Source of the DNA: Bolinopsis microptera
Lineage: Eukaryota; Ctenophora; Tentaculata; Lobata; Bolinopsidae
Length of the DNA stretch: 64,000 nucleotides
Direction of reading: 5' to 3'
Assembly: GCF_026151205.1 (NCBI RefSeq)
Contig: NC_087079.1
Span: 13,540,945-13,604,944, forward strand
In this document: one piece after another, positions 47,976 to 58,272 of the stretch
How positions within the stretch are numbered: the first letter of the stretch is position 1
Layout: the number at the start of each line of letters is the position of its first letter
Notes under the pieces: generated by a model
The model's database searches: none
Told to the model about the DNA's origin: nothing
The model's input: only the letters and a program-made list of their open reading frames with translations
Made by a program: the position numbers and the translations under genes

Positions 47976-48252
47976 CAAAAGTTAAATTTATTTTTAATTG
48001 TAGTTGACGAAATGAGAGTCTCCACTCAGTGTGTTAAAACATAATTCTTTGTCGACGTTTCGGCTACATGCCTTTGTCATAAACAGGACATCAGTACGTC
48101 CTGTTTATGACAAAGGCATGTAGCCGAAACGTCGACAAAGAATTATGTTTTAACACACTGAGTGGAGACTCTCATTTCGTCAACTACAATTAAAAATAAA
48201 TGATTGACCCACTCATAAGAGCAAAACAAGATTACCAAAAGTTAAATTTATT
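47976..48252. mobile_element. palindromic insertion with 17-bp target duplication
   Basis: A 17-bp direct repeat, CAAAAGTTAAATTTATT, at 47976-47992 and 48236-48252 encloses a 243-bp insert. Nearly all of it is a perfect palindrome: arms of 103 bp (47987-48089 and 48098-48200) around an 8-base spacer. Each arm carries GGCATGTAGCCGAAACGTCG, the GGC-loop-GCC-GAAAC-GTC pattern that I recall at the ends of Penelope-like elements, where it belongs to a hammerhead ribozyme. The CTGATGA half of the core is not intact here. I interpret it as two head-to-head copies of a short retroelement end. Identical arms imply a recent event. Confidence 0.7.
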
Positions 48253-48415
48253 ACCAATTATTCAATCAATACATATCATAAATTCTAATATTGGAAACAC
48301 AATGCGAAATGGATGTCTTAAACTATAATTTTGTTGTGACTAATAATCTATTGACTTTCAAAGTTGAATTTTAGTTAAGTATGAAATGCCACCACATCAT
48401 AGTTAGGGTAAAATG

Positions 48416-49042
48416 TCAGGTGATGAACCTGACTTCCTGGTGCTTCTTTTCTACATCTGAACATCTACCAGCGTTGTATAACTCTGCAATTTCTTTTGAA
48501 CTGAGCACTTTTCCAAATATATCTAGTTTCATCAGCTGCCCACCGAATATTTCATGGTTATGTGGGCTGGCAGCATCGTGTCCCAGAGTGATGACACCCC
48601 CCTCTTCTATTGGAACTGAGGTCCAAACACTTTTAGACCCTATCAGAGTACCATTATAGTAGGTTTTCATTGTCCCAGTGCTTGCTGACCAACTATGACA
48701 TTGATGAGTCCACGTGTTGAGGGGTACTGTAACAGCTCTTCTCAGGATGTTGAAGATGTTGTGAATCCAGTTGTAGATACCAGCATCCGATATTAGGATC
48801 TCGTAACTGTGTGTGGACGTTTTGTAGCTAAACCAGGTTCTGTAGGTGCCAGTCAGCTGCTTCTTTACCCATGAACACACCGTTAGGGAGTCTTTGACCT
48901 GGCTCATATCAGGTGAAAACTGTATGTAGTCATCAAGAGTGCTACCGAACTGCAGTGCCTTTGTTAAGGATCTCTCTGATGCCGATATAGTGGGGATGGT
49001 GCAATGGAGGGCTAGCAGGGCTGTTAGGAGTTGCAAAAACAT
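48416..49042 (-). CDS. secreted pentraxin-family lectin
   Basis: A 208-residue single-exon protein. A signal peptide (MFLQLLTALLALHC...) is followed by one pentraxin/LamG-like jelly roll: SLTVCSWVK, the pentraxin signature HxCxS/TWxS as HQCHSWSAS at residues 113-119, VITLGHD and FGGQLMKLDIFGKVLSSKEI. Cys56 and Cys115 sit where the family disulfide is expected. Pentraxins bind calcium-dependent ligands and work in innate recognition; metazoan relatives are usually secreted. A TATA-like TATAAAT lies 39 bp upstream of the ATG. The domain is complete and the last 12 residues are a charged tail. A longer spliced form is possible but not shown. Confidence 0.85.
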   Translation of the reverse strand: MFLQLLTALLALHCTIPTISASERSLTKALQFGSTLDDYIQFSPDMSQVKDSLTVCSWVKKQLTGTYRTWFSYKTSTHSYEILISDAGIYNWIHNIFNILRRAVTVPLNTWTHQCHSWSASTGTMKTYYNGTLIGSKSVWTSVPIEEGGVITLGHDAASPHNHEIFGGQLMKLDIFGKVLSSKEIAELYNAGRCSDVEKKHQEVRFIT

Positions 49043-49080
49043 GATCCTGGTTTAAGATTACTGAATAGTGAATACTGATC

Positions 49081-49087
49081 ATTTATA
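49081..49087 (-). promoter_or_regulatory. TATA-like box of the pentraxin gene
   Basis: TATAAAT on the minus strand 39 bp upstream of the ATG, a spacing similar to the ShKT protease gene. Confidence 0.5.
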
Positions 49088-50513
49088 AATACGTTTGTTA
49101 TTTTAACTTATTTTAGCTTAAACCCTAATTGTTTAATTATTGCTTGTCTGTTTAAATTAAAAAGAAGAGGACCAATCATTGTTAGTTAAATGGTAGCTAT
49201 TAGCTAATTTTCTTAACCGAATACAGTTAAACCCTGATTAAAATTAAACAAAATGCCGAACGTTACAGAAAAATCTAACAGCCATGCCACCAGACCTATT
49301 AATTTATAATATAACGCTAAATCGGGGTTTCAACAACTGTAAGAGAAGGTAACAAACCACTAGCAATTATAAAATGACCCTGCCTTCAATCACGATGCTG
49401 ATTATTGTTGCATGGGAACTTGCCGGTTGACAGTTGACACGTCATAACGATACAGTCCAATAAAACTAAGGCTACTATACCTTCTGATATCTGGACCTCA
49501 GACCACTGCTTATATAATATTCGTAACTCTCCTCAATCCCGCCTCCACAGGGCTCTCTGCCTACAGCAGTCTTACCGTAGTCTCTCCCCACACCATGTCA
49601 ACTTATCAGGCTCTTTCAAACCACCAGTACGTTTATTGATAAAGGCTCTTTGTTTCTAGAATAATGCTCCAACACGTGCAAATTCTTAGAGCGCATGTTC
49701 ACTAATAAAAAGGCTCTCAATTTTTGTTCGACTTCTAGGGAAGGGCAGGATTCGGTTCCGAGAAAGTTAGTTTAACAAAAGGTACAGTGGAGCTGCACGT
49801 GCCTGCTTCACTTATTTACTCACCAGTTGGAGTTATAAAGGCCAGGAACAAACACAGGCTCATGAACTAATAAATCCTTAAATCTTTTCACCATTTATTT
49901 AATTTAGTCTGACTACCTCTTCAAGGGAAATTTAAGATTTATTCCAAACAATAACCGACAGTGCAGGTGGTTAAAGTTCACGTGTTTCTTTGTCAGCCAT
50001 CTGACCGTGGTTTACCCTCCAGTTCAATGGAGTTAATTTCATCCTGCTGGGTGAAATTTCAATTCAAGTAATGCTTTAGCTTTACAACTTCAGGACCGTT
50101 AATGTTTTGTTCCACTAAATTAACACGACCATCTTGAGGATGACCTTATGGATCTTCACTGGCTGGGTATAAAGAAAATTATTGCATTCAAAATCTTACT
50201 ACTATGTCCAGGGTGTCCTGAGACATTAGATTTTCAAGAATATTTACGGAGGGGAGGGCCGTGGGGGGAGGGGTAAAAATGGGCCAAAAATTGGTTACGT
50301 ATAAATATTATGTGAACGACCCTAATCACATTAATGTTGAATAAATATAGGGTCAGTATATTATTGTAATAATTGTTAGTCCGAATGTTCTAAAACGGGT
50401 TACTTTTATGAAAACTGTGTTATGATATGATATAATAACTAGTTATATTATGATATAACTGAATGATTTTTCGCCAGCTGCTATAGCTGGTCTAAGGTCA
50501 TGATTTACAGACT
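49088..50513. other. intergenic spacer with a partial TIR element
   Basis: No gene is supported. At about 50240-50331 is the end of an element related to 12706-13114: a G-rich stretch (GGAGGGGAGGG) and then TTACGTATAAATATTATGTG and AACGACCC, followed by TAA. Its other end was not found with confidence. Confidence 0.5.
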
Positions 50514-50698
50514 AGTTTTATATTTAACTATGAAATAACAAATGTTGTCTGTTAATATTGATATAATACCAATGTTAGGATAATAGTATGAGTATTGCTG
50601 AAAGCACAGTGTAAGGCCTACAGTTCAATAGTTTTATATTAAATAACAACCGTAGTCTGTTAATAATGATATACCAATGATAGGATAACAGTATGGAT
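50514..50698 (+). repeat. duplicated RMND5 leader with a short upstream ORF
   Basis: Two diverged copies of a 64- to 75-bp unit (AGTTTTATATT... through GTCTGTTAAT to AGGATAAYAGTATG) at 50514-50590 and 50630-50695. Each ends in ATG; the second is the RMND5 start. The first begins a nine-codon frame (50588-50614) ending in TAA, which would be an upstream ORF if transcribed. Confidence 0.65.
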
Positions 50699-53600
50699 GC
50701 AGTTTCGGTGTTACAAAAAGAGTTTTTCAAAGTGGAATCAAAACACAAAGAACTACAGGAAGGACTCTCCAATATGGACGATCTCATTGCTGCCATTGAA
50801 AATAATCAGGTTTTTACATACAGTTAGAAGACATGTACTTAATTTATGAAGAGCTGCACAAATGTTATACTACTGGTTTCATCACATTAGGTGTAAATAT
50901 TGCGGAACTTTTCCAGAAAGAACAAGCAAATCCACCATCAACTACCCTTATAAAGTTTTATTACTGATCTTTAAAACAATTTAAATTAATGAGGACTACA
51001 TTCGGTATTTGGGTTCAAACACTTAGCTATTATACAGTATCTAGTAGATTGACATGACGTAGAAATTTTAAAAATCGTATAATTTAAATCTATATTAGTC
51101 ACAAATTAACATGTCACGTGACTATGACTTCCTCCTCTTAGGACCTGGACAGTAATTGGTATCTGAACCAAGTTAAGACAGAACTGACCAATATCTCCGT
51201 ATCACACAAAGACTGGCATGGTTCCATCAGTAGATTTGGGAAAGTTATTGATAAACAACTCACTGAGAATGTATCTTTCTTCACCAACAGGTTTGCTTGC
51301 TTTTATTAATTGTTAGTTACTCGGACACTCGGTGGTTAATTTTCAATAATTTAAGTTTGATCAGTGCTGATGGTAGTCTCAAAGACTAGAACTGTTATTA
51401 TCATCGTGTTATGATACAGGGTGGGCCAAAAGTCAGTACCCATACGTTGGCCTTAATAGCTCCGCCGTGTTTTATATTTGAGAGCTGTTGCTTTGCAGAT
51501 GGCATACTGTACTTACTGGTTCGAGGATTCCGTCGTCAAAATTTGAAAATTCGAATATTTTAGACCACGCCCATTCAATATTAAAACACCTATATTGTTT
51601 TCTCTGAACATGCTGAACGCCTAATTTTTTCAGAGACGGTAGATTATCAAATGTTGCATATGATCTGAAAACATAAGGCAAAACGGATTAGAAATGACGA
51701 AGTTATCAAGCATTTTCTGTATCTCGTTAACAAAATTGACTGGGTGATTATGTGACACCGTGACACGACACCTTAATTGGGCACCCTTAACAATTCCCAT
51801 AATGTTTAACGGGGTAGTTACCGGGGGCACCTTATCACGTGATTAGGTAAACCAATCACCTGATCACACGTAATGAATAAACTCGTTATGCTTCATATCT
51901 CGGTCATCTGAGAAGCTACAGTTCTAATTCTTTCAGGACAAACGTAATTCGAATGGCCAAACACAATTCAATAACATTTAGCTTGATCCGACTATCCAAA
52001 CTATCAAATAAATGTGAAAATGAACCTCCATTTGAAAAAAAATGAACGCGAATATTTTTCGAGTTGACAAAGTCCTCGAACCAGTGGTGGTACTAAGTCA
52101 TACCAGAAAGAAGTATTTAAATTGGGCACTCAGTGACTGAGCTATAAAGGCCAACGTATGGGTACTGACTTTTGGCCCACCCTGTATTATTTGAAGGGTT
52201 TCGTTTCGTTCTAAGTTCAAAGTACTGAATTGTAATTGTGAACCACATCTTCCTCAGAGACCTCATAACAGGTAGAAACTCACATCTTCTCCATCAACTC
52301 ATTTGTGAACATTTCTTGAGACAGGTCAGTTTTAACTTTAGGTTTCTACTTATCGTTTCTACTTGCAAGTTGCATGGCGCTTATAATTATGTGTGTAACA
52401 CTGTAACATTGCAACGCTGTAACGCGGTAACACTCGTGACGCTGTAACACAGTAACACCCGTGACGCTGTAACACTGTAAGTTGTAACAGTGTAATTTTG
52501 ACACTGTAACACCCTTACCGCTGTAACACCCGTAACACCCAGGGTAATCTGGATCTAGTAGAGAAGTTTATCACAGAGAGTGGTCACCAGTTAGAGGAGT
52601 GCAGAAAGCGCCCTTTTGTAGATCTCAACCAAATAGTGGGGTGTCTGAAGAGAAGAGATCTGGAACCAGCTCTACGGTGGTGCGAGAATAACAGACCTGC
52701 TCTTAAGAAGAGGTAAATAGTTAGTTTCGAGTTACTACCCCCTCCCCCCTCTACTACCCCCCCTCCCCCTACTACCCCCTCCCCCTACTACCCCCTCCCC
52801 TACTACCCCCTCCCCCTACTACCCCCCCCCTACTACCCCCTCCCCCTACTAGTTCATAGACTTTGTGGCCTTTTTGATCATCTTGATGAAAATTTAAAAT
52901 TTTCATTGTCAAGTAATAGGAGTGAGTAAGGTGTTTAAAATATTGTGTGTAATGTTTGCTAACCAGCACAACTATACATCACAATTTCAGAGGTAGTTCC
53001 CTCGAGTTCATGTTGCACAGACTAAACTTCATAACACTTATAAAAGAAAGGAATACCGCTGCAGCTCTTACATACGCTCAGATATTAGGTAATGCTACCA
53101 AACACTTAAACAACTTTTGTTCTCTTCGTTTGATTATAATATCATGAAAAATCGATCTTTCAAACGGTTTGATTTCAATAAATTATTATATATTCATGTA
53201 ATATTCAAAATTTTCATTACCATATGCCATCAATATATTACTATATATTACTATTATCAAATGTTTCTCCAGATATACTGGTTCCAGTACCTACTACCTT
53301 GATGGCGACTTGTGTCACTCTCACCGATATCACTGATTGGTCACTAGTCAAAATTTCAGTAAAAACCACGAAATTTCGGTCAAGGGGACAGCAGAAAAGC
53401 TCCTCTTCAAAAATCTTCCAAAATCTCTTTTTATATTCTGATGATTTTCCGTTTATCAAAACTTTCTTCGGGAATAGAACTTTGAGTACCTCAATCGTGT
53501 CTTGAGCCATCCTCAGTGACCTTGTAAGATGGTCATTCAAGAAAAATTCAGTCAAAACTGTGAAATTTGGGTCGCGGAAAGCTGAAATTCGAATAATATG

Positions 53601-56600
53601 TCCTACCGGTAGGACACGTGTTAGCGCTGTCACGTGACCATGACACGTGACCTAACACGTGACCCTGGCAGTTAACTAACCAGGGTATAATCCTATCAGG
53701 CCAGTTTGTGGATACACACAAGAAACAACTACAGAGACTTATGGGTTCCTTACTGTACATTTCCACTGGTATTGAGAACTCAACCTACAACGTGAGAAAT
53801 TAAAAGCTATTTAAATATTTAAGTTCTATGACTATAATAATCATTATGAAGTCTTAGATGATGTTATTCATTGCGAGAATGGGATAATAATTTGTGTAAA
53901 AAGCAGCTAGTTGGTATCGATGAGGTTGTTTGTCTCATCAAATGGTCATGATTCTAAAAACGGATGATTTTAGCCCGCAAACGCTGCTCAATTTTAGATT
54001 TCAGCAACATAATTTTATGAGGCTAAGGTATCGTGTAGTGGTTTTAACTTAATTTGTAAGGTTTAACAAAATGTACATTTAATAAATACTTGGTGTGTTT
54101 AGTTCACATCTATTAGTCAGTAATAACGTGGGGGGTTGTGTTCCCACTGTAATTTACACCGCCTGACAAGTGCAGGCTATAGTGATTGACACTTTGTTAA
54201 TTAATTAATTTATACACACATAATAATGATGATAATGTGATGAAGCGCTATGATGTTACAGCTCCTCCTCACGATATTGTGTACTTGTAGTACTCATGTT
54301 GTTGTGTGTACTAGATAGTGCGATAGGTTATGTGTACTTTGCCTTGTGGTTTCAGTTACGTCTTTTAGTGTTATTAAATGCTTAGTTTTTATAGTACGAA
54401 TCTCTACTATCTTACTATATAATTCCTTTCAGATTTGTTGATCATTTTGGTTTTCATAATATAGTATAACTGTATAATATAGTATTACATTAATGAGGAT
54501 TACTAGAATGTCCTGCAGTTCAATACTCCATAACAGCTTACAGCATGCATTATAAAATTTCCATATCGGCCAGCAGTCTGTGTGTTTATTTTGTAAGACT
54601 TTCACTAAATAGGAAACCTAAACCGCGTACTGTATCAATTTGTTTAGGAATATTAAAGATGATTGAAGATCCGAAGAGAGTGTACACCCCTATGAACTTT
54701 GGACTGCGCCTGTTAAAATCTCCCACCCACAGTAATCTAATCCTAGTTGCCAGCCAAGGGGAGGCAGTGAAAGCAAGCTCTGTCATCCTCTCCTTCAACA
54801 GCCCTGTCATAGATCACATGACCACTGAATTGCATCTCACTAGTCTGGACATGAAGGAGTTCAGTAAACAGGCGGTCCAGGGTTTTGTTGAAGCTGTCTA
54901 CACGGGAGATGCAACAGGTTTGAGCAGAGATACTTTTAGAGATATCAACAAGATGGCTCACGTGTTCAAAGTCACGTGGCTGGTGACCAAGTGTGAGGAG
55001 CAGTTCTCTCAGATTACTGATCTGATCTTAGAACCATCTTATTCTGATCTACTATTCCTTTTCGAGGAAGCTGTATATGTCTGCAAAGCTAAACTGGATT
55101 CGACCAAAGTTAAAGATGTTGCACTTGAGAAGATAAGGTCTTTAAAATGGGAGCAGCAGTTTATCAGCAAATATTTGGAAATTAACGGAACATTTTCCAC
55201 CAACCAGCTTGACATCCTGATAGAATTGGCAGGAACCCAAATAACTTGCATAGTTCAGCCCATTGCGGACAATCTTACCGCCCAGCTAGAAACTGACACG
55301 AAACTGTTTCCTGACGAAACCAAGTATTTGTTAGACAACTGTAACCTGTCCAGATACAGACTGCATAGTGTGGACATGTTTGAACGGTTATTTGATCTGC
55401 TGAGAGAAGTTTTGAGTGAGTCCCCGGAGCTTTACAAATGGATATTTGATTTGTACAGAGCATCAACTTAAAAAGCGCTTGAGCTGAATCTTGAAGCTCC
55501 ATTACCTGCAACTGCTGGCGAGGGTGAGAGCATCGCCATTGTTTCAGAAGATACGCCGCTTGTAAAAGAGATCTCGTTAAAGAAGCTCCATAATTTAGAT
55601 TGCAGTATGGGATTTGAAGATTTCATCAACTGGATGGGCCAATCTCCGGATATAAAAAATCTCATGATGTTTGTGGAAGGTCTTATGGCTTGGATGGATG
55701 CGCACACAATTCTAATTCCTGAGCAATGCTCACCAGAGGTGATTAAAAAAATCGTGGATATCAAACAAAAGCGAAATTGGAAAACAATCCCTCTTGGCTT
55801 TTTCGAATTCATGAGCATATTTATCCGAAGTCGAAGCACAGCATTTGTCTCTCTTATGAACAGTCTCATAGACTGCAAAGACATAGTCACTAAAAAAAAT
55901 CACCAGTGGCACGAAGAGTTTGCTTCGTTTGATGATGTCGAACCCTTTGCCTTAACCAAAATGTCCCGACCAAATATTAGGAAATACCTTGTGGAATATA
56001 GTTCTCATGGCACCAAGTGTCCAATACCAGGAGAATGTGGCATCATCCTAAAAAGTTCGTGGCACAAAGAAACTGGATTGGACATCAGTCTTTGTACTGA
56101 TCCTGAGGAAAGCACCAAAGACTTTCACTTTCACCGTGAGGTTCAAGCTGAGAACATACATGTCCAACCTGCAGCAGTGTTCTTGAGTCCCTTGGCATGG
56201 CATGATGTGCCGGGTCCTGGTATAATGGACTTTGGTGCTGCAAGTGTTATCTCTATGAACGTGTTCATTGCTAAGTAACTTGGTGCGATAACATTATCTT
56301 AAACTAGATAAAAGTGATCCTGTGTATAAACACTAATTAGCAATCTAATATGGTGTTTTTGTGTATAATATAGCAGCTATTACTTGATAGCTATTACAGC
56401 AACTGTTTACATTAGACGAAGCCTATTCTAAACCCTACAAAAACTTTGATTTTAATTAATTACTGAATTCGCACTTTGATATTGTACTCAAATCATTTTG
56501 ATAAACATAAAGTTGTTAAATATATACCGGTAGTTTCTTCTAAAAGTGCTGTGACCAAAATCCAAACCTGGATTACTGCGGACACAACGCAGGGTCCTAA

Positions 56601-57750
56601 CCACTAAACGAATCTTTCAACTAAAATATTATATGAAAGTTTAACACAATACACATATACAATGTAAAGACAATCATTCGTAAGATAAACAACTTTTAGA
56701 CCACTAGTTCCAACAAAAAAGACAGGTTATATTTTTCTGCAACATGCCTGCAATTTACTGAGATTGCTATTTTCCGGTACGGTGAAAAGCATTTCATATT
56801 GATAACTTGATAATGTCCTGTGAAACAAACAGATCAACAGACTCGTAAAATAAGATTTGTCCACCCCAGGATTTGATGGATCCTCAACACTGGGTAGATA
56901 TCTGTGAGATGTTCACTAAAGAGGCGTGCTCTCTAATGGGTCTATCTAAAGAGTCACCTCTCTCAATCACTGTTGATGCTGGGTGTAAAGCTTTACCTGC
57001 ACTCAACTCTATCAGACAGGTTCAGTCTTACTTATTATTATTCTTTATTTATTTCTTTACTTATTTTTATTCTTTAATGGATGTTTAGAATTTCGAGGAA
57101 TTTTGTGAAGGTTCTGTAGTTTCTTTGTCTAGTATGAGTCTACAGTTATCAACCAAATTGGCTAGGAATTATACGACTGGGTACTGGTTAAATGAAACAA
57201 TGTCGCAAAAACTTTAAAATAACAATTGAACTTAACCTTGCTATTCATGTGAAGATTAATGTTGATAAACTGTGAATAATTTTAGGTAATGGAAGCAAAA
57301 CAGTTGTGGGGATTGAAAGATGAACTGCCGTGTGAAGTAGATCTAGGACCTTCCTGTCAGTTCCACTCTTTATTCGCATGTCCCATACTCAGGTAATATT
57401 TTACTCAGCTTTATTTAATTTACTGTCATCAGTTTTGTTGTCAATTAAAGGTTGTAGAATTTTAATAGTTTACTTGTAAGAGACAAGTAAATATTATTTC
57501 CATGTTTTTTGGCACAAGATTTTTAAAAAAACTGTTTTTATCAACACAACAACTAGTTTAGCAGATAACAAAATTAATTTGTTTGTTTTCCAGAGCTCAG
57601 TGCACAAAATCAAACCCTCCGATGAGGTTGGAATGCGGTCACGTGATCTCAAACGACGCTTTAAAGAGACTTGCTATATCAAACAAAGTAAAGTGCCCTT
57701 ACTGTCCCCAAGAAACGAGTCCGAGTGAGGCTAAACAGATTTATTTCTGA
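50693..57750 (+). CDS. RMND5A: RMND5/GID2 subunit of the CTLH E3 ubiquitin ligase
   Basis: Nine exons with consistent phase: 50693-50809, 51142-51290, 52258-52324, 52543-52712, 52991-53088, 53700-53791, 56870-57019, 57286-57392, 57594-57750, giving 368 residues (human RMND5A about 391). Recognisable blocks in order are [20 protein letters not shown], the LisH/CTLH region ([26 protein letters not shown]), [31 protein letters not shown], and the C-terminal degenerate RING ([39 protein letters not shown]). In yeast and animals this protein pairs with MAEA/GID9 to form the catalytic RING dimer. Introns carry a mariner-like element (intron 2), minisatellites (introns 3 and 4) and a nested BTB gene (intron 6). 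There is one metazoan-type copy here; A versus B is not distinguishable. Confidence 0.95.
51417..52184. mobile_element. mariner-like non-autonomous element in RMND5 intron 2
   Basis: A 768-bp element flanked by TA (51415-51416 and 52185-52186) with strong terminal inverted repeats: CAGGGTGGGCCAAAAGTCAG, then TACCCATACGTTGGCC, with the near-perfect inverse at 52142-52184. No transposase frame is present. Its interior is shared with copies at 36266-36711 and 13203-13355. TA duplication and CAGGGTGG ends fit the Tc1/mariner group. Confidence 0.85.
52392..52542 (+). repeat. GTAACAC-type minisatellite supplying an RMND5 acceptor
   Basis: Degenerate repeats of CGCTGTAACACCCGTAACAC type run to position 52542, where the last unit, GTAACACCCAG, forms the 3' splice site of exon 4. 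It belongs to the same sequence family as the array at 41737-42416. Confidence 0.85.
52735..52852 (+). repeat. CCCCCTCCCCCTACTA tandem repeat
   Basis: C-rich tandem array of CTACTACCCCCTCCCC units starting 23 bp after the exon 4 donor of RMND5. Confidence 0.9.
53601..53661. promoter_or_regulatory. E-box cluster and palindrome in RMND5 intron 5
   Basis: Four CACGTG palindromes at 53615, 53631, 53644 and 53656, the second inside GTCACGTGAC, plus a perfect 14-bp palindrome TCCTACCGGTAGGA at 53601-53614. CACGTG is the bHLH (MYC, USF, TFE/MITF) core. Partial tandem duplication of ACACGTGACC may explain the number. Function is unknown. Confidence 0.4.
54659..56278 (+). pseudogene. intronless BTB-domain gene nested in RMND5, one in-frame stop
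   Basis: An intron-free frame in RMND5 intron 6, same strand. The first part (54659-55471, 270 codons) has a BTB/POZ domain followed by a BACK-like helical region ([37 protein letters not shown]). A TAA at 55469-55471 interrupts it, and the same frame then continues open for 268 codons to 56278 ([28 protein letters not shown]). I recall similar long BTB proteins as expanded families in cnidarians, but cannot name this one. The ATG at 54659 is chosen because BTB follows directly; a frame from 54545 would add an unconvincing leader, and a TTTAG acceptor-like site lies just before it. It is either a young pseudogene, a polymorphism or sequencing error, or two separate proteins. Confidence 0.65.
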
Positions 57751-58272
57751 GTATTTTTTGTTAAAGTTGTAAAATATTGAGAGAACATATTTGGGCGCCA
57801 GTCACCTGGACTTTTCTAAACCTTGTTCGTGCTTTTGAAGACCTTTGAATCCAACAGGATAGGTTGCTTTGAGGAAAACTGAAAACTGTGTATAAGTATT
57901 AAATGCATAAAAATATCGGGGCTTTGCTTATTAAATAGTGCTTACTTTTATTAGTTTATTTGTATCCATCGAAATGATCGCTGGGGCGATTTTCGAATGT
58001 TGATAGACTGACATTGTAAAATTTATTGATGCAGTTTGTAATTGTTTCAAAATATAACAGTTTTTAATTCTACGGGAGAACTACTCGAAAAATATATATT
58101 ACTGAAGACTCTAATGTGCTGGTACCTGATAATATACTGCTTTTTGTAAGCCGCGAGGATATTTTACTGGATTTATTTTGTTGTAAGGCGCGGCTTCGCT
58201 GCGCGTTCCTAATGCGCGTGTGGATAGACTGGCTGGCCGGCCGGATTGATCTGTGATCGTTTCTATTTAGTA
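57751..58272. other. RMND5 3' flank
   Basis: No coding sequence is seen. No canonical AATAAA was found close to the RMND5 stop. Sequence becomes CpG-richer at 58150-58240 with several GCGCG words just before the TIR element. Confidence 0.5.

Noticed and set aside
48098-48140. Functional hammerhead ribozyme in the palindrome
   Set aside because: GGC-loop-GCC-GAAAC-GTC fits, but the CTGATGA half of the catalytic core is not present, so activity is not supported.
53241-53633. 130-codon minus-strand frame in RMND5 intron 5
   Set aside because: Covers an internally repetitive stretch (two similar AAATTTCRGTCA-type blocks), no known domain, opposite strand to the gene; likely repeat sequence.
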